Below, piece after piece: positions 1 through 9,300 of a DNA stretch of 12,300 nucleotides (the stretch's first letter is position 1; each line of letters opens with the position of its first letter). The translations under genes were made by a program, and so were the position numbers. Under the pieces are notes generated by a model. That model was not told the DNA's origin. It worked only from the letters and a program-made list of their open reading frames with translations, and ran no database searches. Source of the DNA: a bacterium (lineage in GTDB: Bacteria; UBA9089; JASEGY01). The DNA lies in NCBI GenBank assembly GCA_030019105.1, contig JASEGY010000062.1:1-12300 (forward strand), in the 5' to 3' direction.

Positions 1-108
1 GGTCGAAAGATTTTGGGGTTGGCTATCCTTTGGAGTTCAGGCTTTAGCCTTTCATCTCTCTGCTTTTACTAAGGTTGTATAAGCTGTTCCCTTACCGCTC
101 TCTCCTGC
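1..108. other. Intergenic region downstream of the giant gene
   Basis: No gene is visible here. The only structure is a short palindrome, aggctttagcct at 39..50, with a 5-bp stem and no T-run on the minus strand. No convincing terminator or promoter was found. Confidence 0.5.
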
Positions 109-390
109 CTATCGAATTACGGACAGCTTGCCTTCGGCCATTCCTTTTGGAGTGTCAACTACATAGATATAGATACCGCTGGCGACTTCCCTTCCTCCGT
201 CATTTTTGAGCCCTTCCCAGACAATATCGCCGCCTTCTCCGGCAAGGGTTTTGATCAGTTGGCCGGTTTGGCTGTAAATCCTGATCCGGCCTCCCCCGGT
301 CAGAAGCCCGCTCCGGAAAGTGATCCCGGCGGCATCCGTTCCTGCGTAGAAGGGATTAGGAAAGGCGACCACGGCTGCTTCTTTTTTCTC
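109..390 (-). other. C-terminal FlgD-Ig / T9SS-like sorting module
   Basis: Residues about 3560-3652 follow the pattern of FlgD_ig and Por-secretion-tail modules: AFPNPFYAG near the start, GGRIRIYSQTGQLIKTL, then W-EGLKNDGGREVASGIYIYVV and GKLSVIR at the very end. In Bacteroidota similar tails direct export by the type IX secretion system. In other phyla the same fold sits at the C-terminus of many large secreted proteins with less clear function. A role in outer-membrane translocation or anchoring is inference. The coordinates include the TAG stop. Confidence 0.8.
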
Positions 391-3300
391 TACCGGCACC
401 TCGACGTCTCCACTCTCTGAATAATTAGAGTAACCGCAGATATTGACCGCCCTGATCCGATAGCGGTAGATGCCGGGCTCCAGGTTGGTATCGGTGTAGG
501 TGACAGTATTGGCCGGGAGAGTAGTTATCCAGGAGTAGCTGCCGCCACTAATTCTCCTCTGGATCTCAAACCCGGTCTCATTATCTGAGTTATCTGTCCA
601 GGTAAGGATGATTTCCCTTTCAACACCTATCCTGACAGAAAGATTAGCCGGGAAATCAGGCGGGCAACAGGTGCAAATTTCATTGGAGGGGTCAGAAAGA
701 CCCACCTCATTTATCGCCCTGATCCGGTAACAGTAATAATTGTTTGGCAGGATGTCCTCCTCCCGGTAGGTAGTCACCCCTGCGCCTACCTGAATCAAGG
801 TCGTGTAATCACCCTTGTCCACCTTTCGCTCAATGACAAAGCCGGTTTCAAAGTAGGAGTTATCTCTCCAGGACAACCAGGCAACCGTGTCCGAAAGTGA
901 GGAGAACTTCAAATCATCCGGCGGCTCAGGGGTTAAACAGCATTGAGGGAAACAGGCCTGGTTGGAATAGGGCGAGTCACCCTGCTCACCTTTAGCCTTG
1001 ACCTGATAGCAATAGCTCAGGCCGGTCCGCAGGCCGGGATCACAATAGGTTGTAGCATCAGCAGATACAGTCGTTTCAGTCGTTACTCCATCCTGAACCC
1101 GTCTAATGACAAATCCGGTTTCTTCACCCGAATTATCCTGCCAGGAAAGGCAGGCCTCAGTCCTGGAACGGGCATTAAGAGAAAGTTCCGACGGGGCGGC
1201 AAGCACAGAACCTACCCCCAGAGAAGGCTGGATATCCTGAATAGCCTCACCGGTTAATCGTTCCTCCTCTCCGTTTACCAGGTAAATATCCCGGTTCCCG
1301 TTCCGATCAGAGGAAAATCCGATCCGGGAATAGTTCTCGTCAGGTGAAAAAGCGGGCGAGACATCATCAAATTCGTTATTGGTTACTTGCTTAAGATCAG
1401 CGCCGTCAATGGCCATGGTATAGATTTCATAGTCCCCCTCCCGGTTAGAGGAAAAGGCGATCCGGTCACCTGCAGGAGAGAAGCAAGGCTGCTGGTCATC
1501 TGATGGACCGGCAGTCACCTGCTTGAGACCAAGCCCATCAATCCCGATCATGTAAATATTACCCCCGGCGGAGAAGGCGATCTGAGTTTCATCCGGGGAG
1601 ATACATGGATGGGAAACATTCTCTATACCTAAAGTCACGCTCTGGGATATTCCTGTAGCCATGTCCATAGTATAAAGCATTCCATCAGAGACAAAGACGA
1701 TCCGGCCGCCATCCGGGAAAAATGAGGGTTCCCGATTCCGGCTTGGGTTATTAGTCAACTGCCTGAGTCCCGTACCGTCAATATTTATGACATAGATTTC
1801 CAGATCACCATCCCGATCAGAAGAGAAGACAAGCCGGGTCCCGTCAGGAGAGATATTCGGTTCCCAGTCTATCCCCGGAGAAGTAACAATCGCCCCCCTG
1901 CTGCTGCCATCTTCATTCATGAGGTAGATGTCATACTCGTTGCCTTCACCTGAGGCAAAGGCAATCTTAAGGGGCAAGGGGAGTGGAGACAGCGGGGTAG
2001 TGGCCGCGGCAGAGTTCGAGTAAGGAGAATCACCACCGGCCTCATTCCAGGCCCTGACCCGGTAGTAGTAAGTGGTCTCCTCTTCTAATCCAATATCCTG
2101 ATAATCAACTAAGCCGGTGCCGGGCCGAGCCGGAATGGCCGCGATCTCGGTGTATGCTCCGACCGCCCCGGTTCTTCTCTCAATCTTAAAGCCGGCTTCA
2201 TCTAAGGAATTATCTTGCCAGGCAAGGTTGATCCGGCTGCTTGAGACCGCCTTGACCGTCAGATTGGCCGGGGCAATCGGAGGGGAAGCGCTGGTGGTAA
2301 AACAGGCCTCTGCATAAGAAGAATCCCCTATTTTATTGTAGGCAAAGAGACGGTAACAATAAGTTGTTTCCGAAGCAAGGCCGGAGTCAAGATAAATTTC
2401 TGTCCCGGCCATGACCAGGGCGATAGTATCAAAGTCATCCGCCGCCCCTGTCCTTCGTTCAATCCTGAAACCTGTCTCATTATCGGAATTGTCACTCCAG
2501 CTTACCATGATGGAAGAACCCGTTATTTCCGAGCCTTTCAGATCAGTGGGAGCGGCCGGCGGGATATCCGGGGTAGTCGCATCAGCCACATTGGAGTAGC
2601 CGGAACTGCCATCTAAGTTGTAGGCCCAAATCCGGTAATAGTAAGTAGTCTTAGAAGCAAGGCCCGGGTCGGTATAAGTAGTAGTATTTGCTGTCGGTAT
2701 TATCTTTACTAAAGAGTAGTCTGCTTCACCCTTCTGACGTCTTTCTATTTTAAAACCAAGTTCATTATTAGAATTGTCTTCCCAGTCGAGCCGAATCTGA
2801 GCGCCTGGAAGGGCAGTGGCTTCTAAATCATCCGGTGCTGCGGGCAAGAGGTCACCTGTCGCCGCACATGCCTCATCTGAAGGCGCTGAGGTCGCATATA
2901 AATTATAGGCCCTGACCTGGTAACAGTAAGTGTTTTCGGGATTGACCTCAGTATCTAAATAAGTAGTTACCGCAGCCGGCAATTCTTTTATCCGGACATA
3001 ATCCCCTGCATTGATCTTCCTTTCGATCTTGAAGCCGGTTTTATCATCAGAGATTGCCTGCCAGGAGAGATAGATAAGATTGGTTGACCTGGCCTCAGCC
3101 CGAAGGTTATACGGAGGAGAAATGGTTCCAATTACATTAACCTGGGCCGGCAAGACAGCATCGACCGGGATAATCCGGACTGAAGTATTCGTCAGCATAA
3201 AGCCTGATAGCTCTAATTTACCGGCAGCCGAAGAGTTGCCAATGGACTTAAGGTCTATTTTAGCCAGAGAACCGGCCCCATCTACTCCCGCCAGTCCGGG

Positions 3301-6300
3301 GACGTTAATGGTGACCCTGTAATTCCCGGGTGACAAAAGATTTCCCCTTGGCGTGGCCGAAGCAGTCAGGCCTCCCGGACGGGGTGGCTCTTGCACTTTG
3401 AAAACAAGCGAATCAAAGACCAGGTTAAACTCAACCGTATTAAGGTCCTCAATCTCAGTGATCTCTACTGAAACCTCAAAGGTGCCACCGGCCTGAACAT
3501 CAGCCGGGGCGACTACCTTAACTACAGTTCCCAGCGCCGGAATGTTTACCTCGACCTCATTAGAATAACCTGAGTCTCCGAACTGGTTATATGCCCTTAC
3601 CCGATAATAGTAAGTAGTCGCCGGGTTAATATTCAAATCAGAATAGGTCTTTGTGCCGGCCGGGACAGTTCCTGTCAGGGAATAGCTTTCCCCTGCCTTC
3701 TTTCTCTCGATCTTAAAGCCGGTCTCGTTATCGGACTTATCCTGCCACTCCAGATCGACCGCCAGGCCAGCTTGGCCCGCCAGGCCGCTCTCCGCAACCG
3801 TGGCCTTCAGGCCGGTTGGCGGGGAAGGGGGAATATCCCAGGTAGCAGCCGGAGCCTCATTAGAATAGAATGAATCTCCCACCTGATTGTAGGCCCTGAC
3901 CCGGTAGACATAATTAGTATTTGGCTTCAGGCCGCTGTCGGAATAAGTCTTTGTATTGGCCGGGACGGTGGCTATCCCGGAATAAGAGTAGTCCCGCCAC
4001 TGTTTTCTCTCAATCCTAAAACCGGTTTCGTTATCGGAATTATCCCGCCAGGTGATATTAATAGAGCTGCTTGATAAGGCCACGGCTATCAGGCCGGCCG
4101 GAGGAGCGGGCGGGATATCCGAGGTAACGGCTCCAGCCTCGTTGGAATAGGCTGAATGACCCATAAGGTTGTAGGCCCTGAGCCGGTAGTAATAAGTAGT
4201 GTCCGGCTCAAAAACCCAGGAGTCGGTATAGGTCCTTGTATTGGGCGGGACGTCTCCTGCTAAGAACCAACTCTCCCCTTCCTTTCTCCGCTCGATCTTG
4301 AACCCGGTCTCGTTATTGGAATTATCCTGCCAGGTGAGATTGATCACATTATTGGTTAAAGCTGCTGCGGTCAGATTAGTCGGCGGTGAGGGCGAAACAT
4401 CCCAGGTAACGGCCTGGGCTTCATTGGAATAGTCTGATGAGCCCCCGGAATTAGACGCCCTGACCCGGTAGTAATAAGTAGTGTTGGGCTTCAAGCCGCT
4501 AAGGTCAGAGTAATTCGCTGTATTGGCCGGCACAGTCTTCAGGAGGAACCAGGCTCCCCCTTTGATCTTTCTTTCGATATCAAAGCTGGTCTCATTATCA
4601 GAGCGGTCACTCCAGGCCAGTTCGATCTGATTACTCGATACAGGCCAGGCCACCAGATTACCGGGGGGTGAGATCAGGGGGCCGGTGATGAAAACCATGT
4701 CCGGGGTGATTGAATCAGGCGTTATCTCCTTGCCCGAAGAATCTCCAAAGAAATAAGCCGAAAGTCTTATTTGACCGGATCCTCCGGAATAACCAATGGC
4801 TTTAAACCTCATCCGGACCAGTTCCCCGCCTCCGGTTACCTCCTTTCCTAATACGGCCTGGAAACGATTATTGAGGATGCTGATGCCTGGATTGGCCGAA
4901 GATATCAGGCTTCCGGCCTCAAGGGAGAGGAGTTGAAGGATATTATTATTATAATCTACGATGAGGAATACGGTTTTTAAACCTTGCACCCAGCTCAGCT
5001 CGATGGTGGCCTCAAATTCTCCTTCAGGGGCGACTGTCTCAGGCGCTTTAACTTCAAGGATGAACAACGGGGGGGTGGCGGCCTGGGCCTGCTTGGAATA
5101 GCCGGAATCACCTACATAGTTATAGGCCCTGACCCGGTAATAATAGGTAGTCTCCGGCGCAAGGGCATTATCCTGATAGGTAGTCACATTGGCTGCAACA
5201 GTAGTTATCTGAACCAAAGCTCCACTTCCCTCTCGCCGCTCAATCTTAAAGCCGCTCTCATTATCCGAGTTATCCGTCCATTCCAGATCAATCCGGCGGC
5301 TTGATACTGGGCGGGCAGTCAGGTTGGCCGGGGACTGGGGCGCAATGTCTCTGGTAGAGACGCAGGCCTCTTTTGACCAATCCGACTCACCATCGCTGTT
5401 GTAGGCCCTCACCTGGTAGCAGTAAATGGCCTCTTTTGAAAGTCCTTCATCTTCATAGATGGTTTCATTATCGGAAGTAGTATAAATCCGGCCATACCCT
5501 CCCCCATCCGTTTTCCGATAGATTTCGAACCCGGACTCATTATCCGAATTATCGCTCCAGGAGAGCCTGATCCGGCTCGTTGAGATGACCTCCGGGTTGA
5601 GGTTCCCAGGCGGGGCAGGTATATCAAAGATCCGGAGCTCAATCTCTACGACAGCCGGGATAACAGGTTCCGGGACAACTATTAATTCTCCGGCGACATT
5701 CCCCAAATCAAGGTCAGCCAGGCCAATTTTCCCTTTAGCCGGGGCAGAACCAATAGCCTTAAATTTCATCTCTACCAGGGCTCCGCTTCCAGTGAAACTA
5801 TTGGGGTTCGGAATAAGGAGATACCTGTTGGCCGTCATGGTGGGATTAAGCGGGGCAAGCGCCTCACCAGGGGCAGCCGAGATAAAACGAAAGAGCTCAG
5901 GGTCAAAATCCGGCAAAAAGTAAACAGACTTCAGGTCAGCCACAGAGGTTACGTAGAGGGTGGCCTTGAAGGTGTCTCCTTCTGTGACGGCTGCGGGGGC
6001 ATTGATCCGGACTCTGAACGGTCCCAGGGTTGCGGCTGAGGCCTCGTTTGAGTAAGCTGAATCGGCCGGAAGGTTATAAGCCCTGAGGCGATAGAAATAG
6101 GTCGTTTCAGGGCTAAGCCCCTCATCTAAGTAAATGGTTGTATTAGCCCCTAATACGGCTATCTGCCGATATGCTTCTCCCACCGTTTTTCTTTCGATCT
6201 TAAAGCCTATTTCATCGGTCGAATTATCCTGCCAGGAGAGCTCAATCTGGCTGGTTGAGATAGGCTTCGCCGTAAGGTTGGCTGGCGGTGAGGGGCCGAT

Positions 6301-9300
6301 AGGGATGGTAACCGTTATATAGTCAGGCCTGGTTTTGGTATCACTTCCACATGGGCCGCTTACGGTCAGGCTCACGGTGTAGGTATCAGCCGTGGTGTAA
6401 GTATGTGATGGTTGCTGGGTCGTTGAAGTCTGCCCATCCCCGAAGTCCCATAACCAGGAGGTAACATTACCCGTAGAAAGATCGGTAAAGGTAACAGCTA
6501 AAGGTTGGTAGCCGCTGGCAGGCATGGCTGTAAAGCCGGCCTTAACCGCATCTACGGTTAGATATTGGGTCCTGGTATCTGTCCCACAGTTGCCGGTCAC
6601 AGTCAGGCTTACCGGGTAGCTGCCGGTAGTGGTGTAGGTGTGGGATGGATTCTGATCCTGGCTGCTCGCCCCATCCCCAAAATCCCAGAACCAGGAAATA
6701 ATATCGCCCGTAGAGATATCGGTAAAGGTCACGATCGATCCTGAGCAGGGATCAGTGGAGCTAAGAGTGAAATTGGCAGAGAGAGAGGGCAGAACAGTGA
6801 TGTAGCTGATTTTGGTCTCGGTATCACTCCCGCAAGGGCCGGTTATGGTCAGGCTTACGGTGTAGGTGTCCGCCGTGAGGTAAGTATGAGATGGATTCCG
6901 GGCCGTGCCGGCAGATCCATCCCCAAAGTCCCACGACCAGGAGGTAATGGTCCCCGTAGAGTTATCAGTGAAAACAACCTCTGATCCGGCACACGGACTG
7001 GTGTCGCCGGCCGCGAAGTCAGCCGCAGGAGAAGAAACCACCGTAATATAATCGGTCATGGTCTCGACATCGGTTCCACAGGGGGCGGTCACCGTCAGGG
7101 TCACCGTGTAGGTGCCGGCCGCACTGTAAGTATAGGATGGATTCTGGTCGGAGCCGGTCCGGCCGTCCCCGAAGTTCCATGACCAGGAGGTGATCGGTCC
7201 GGTGGAATTATCGGTAAAGGTGATACTTGATGCTACACAGGGATTGGTGTTATTAACGGTAAAGTTAGCGGAAGGAGGAGAGCCTACGGTGATGTAATTG
7301 GTTCCGGTTTTGGTATCGGTGTTGCAGTTGCCGCTCACGGCCAGACTGACCGTGTAGGCGCCGGCAGCGCTGTAAGTATGGGCTGGATTCGGGGCGGCGC
7401 TGGTCTGGCCGTCCCCAAAATTCCATAGCCGGGAGGTGACCGGCCCCGTAGAATTATCAGTGAAAGTAATTGATTGAGCCGGGCAGGGATTAGTCGGACT
7501 AACCGAGAAACCGGCGGTTACTCCGGCTATGACAGTAAAATTGGTCTTGGTCTCAGTATCGCTTCCGCACGGGCCGCTTATGACTAAGCTCACCGTGTAG
7601 GTGTCAGCCGTGAGGTAAGTATGTGATGGATTTTGGGCCGTGCCGGTGTCTCCATCTCCAAAATACCACAGCCAGGAGGCAATGGTTCCGATAGAGTGAT
7701 CAGTGAAAACAACCGCTGCTCCGGCACACGGAATAGTGGTGTTGGCCGTAAAGTCGGCCGTAGGGGAAAGAACAACAGTAATGTAGTTGGTTTTGGTCTC
7801 GGTATCTGTTCCGCAGGAGCCGGTCACGGTTAGACTCACGGTGTAAGAACCGGCTGTGGTGTAAGTATGCGATGGATTCGTGGCCGGGCTGGTGTCCCCA
7901 TCCCCGAAATTCCATAAGCGGGAGGTAATGCTGCCCGTGGAGGTGTCAGTGAAGGTAACCCCTGAGCCTACGCAGGGGGTGGCAGAGCTAACGGTAAAAT
8001 CAGCCGCAGGGACAGCCCTTACTGTAATATAATTGCTCTTTGTCTTCGTATCACTCCCGCAAGAGCCGGTCACGGTCAGGCTCACCGTGTAAGTGCCGGC
8101 CGCAGAATAGGCATGAGCTGGATGCCGGGACGTGCTGCCCTGGCCATCCCCGAATGTCCAAAGCCAGGAGGTGATGCTGCCGGAGGACTTGTCAGTAAAA
8201 CCAATTCCTGAACCGACACACGAGATGGTCGTGCCGGCCTCAAAGTTAGCCGCAGGTGAAGAGGCTGCCGTGATATAGTCGGTTTTGGTTTTAGTATTAG
8301 TTCCACAATGGCCGATTACGGTCAGGCTTACCGTGTAAATGCCGGCAGCGGTGTAGCTGTGAGTCGGGTTCCGCAAGGCGCTGGTGTCCCCATCCCCAAA
8401 GGCCCAGGCCCAGGAGGTAATGCTGCCCGTGGAGGTGTCAGTGAAGGTAACCCCTGAGCCTGCGCAGGGCGTAGTAGAGCTGACGGTAAAATCGGCCGCA
8501 GGAGGGACGGTTACTGTAATGTAATTAGTCTTTGTCTCCGTATCACTGCCGCAGGGACCGGTCACGGTCAGACTAACCGGATAGGTTCCTCCGGTGGTGT
8601 AAGCATGGGTGGGATTTGAATCCGAGCTGATTCCCCCATCCCCAAAGTTCCACCACCGGGAGGAAATGGTTCCGGTTGAGACATCAGTAAAGCTTACTGT
8701 TGTCCCGAGGCAAAGGCTGGTGGAATCGGCCCGGAAATCAGCGGCTATGCCGGCGGTGATGTAGTTGGTCTTAGTTTTGGTATCGCTTCCGCACGGGCCG
8801 CTTACGGTCAGGCTTACTGTGTAGATGCCGGCGGTGGTGTAGGTATGAGATGGATTTCGAGCAGTGGTATCAGGGTTCCCATCGCCATTAAGGTCCCACG
8901 ACCAGGAGGTAATAGTACCGGTAGAGCTATCCGTAAAGGTAACCGCCGAAGTAAGGCAGAGGGTGGTAGAACTGGCCGAAAAATCAGCGACTATGCCGGC
9001 GGTGATGTAGTTGGTCTTAATTTCGGCATCAGTTCCGCAAGGACCGGTCACCGTCAGGGAGACCGGATAGATACCAGTCGTGGTGTAGGCATGAGATGGA
9101 TTCGAATCCGAGCTGACGCCGCCATCCCCAAAGTTCCATGACCAGGAAGTAATAGTACCGGCAGAACTATCCGTAAAGGTAACCGCCGAAGTAAGGCAGG
9201 GGGTGGTAGAACTGGCGTTAAAATCAGCCGTAATAGCTACATTGGGCACGACCGTGATGTAATTGGTTTTGGTTTCAGGATTAGAGCCGCAGGGGCCGGT

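Larger units (their letters stand above)
1993..6291 (-). repeat. FN3 domains 1-11 (interleaved with cohesin-like domains)
   Basis: Eleven fibronectin type III domains of about 88-95 residues lie at residues 1593-1681, 1817-1905, 1911-1998, 2133-2222, 2227-2316, 2322-2409, 2416-2509, 2650-2737, 2743-2832, 2838-2926 and 2931-3025. The shared pattern is P-P-x-NL-x-A, then I-x-L-x-WQDNSDNETGFKIERK, a T-x-Y-x-D-x-GL turn, TTYYYRVRAYN, and YSNEA-x-A-T. The block sizes between successive cohesin-like domains are 1, 2, 4 and then 4 before the propeller. FN3 modules here probably act as linkers. Domains 2, 8 and 10 carry a matched cysteine pair (YCY and EAC) that the other eight lack. Confidence 0.93.

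Noticed and set aside
39..50. Palindrome aggctttagcct as a transcription terminator of the giant gene
   Set aside because: The stem is only 5 bp and no T-run follows on the minus strand.
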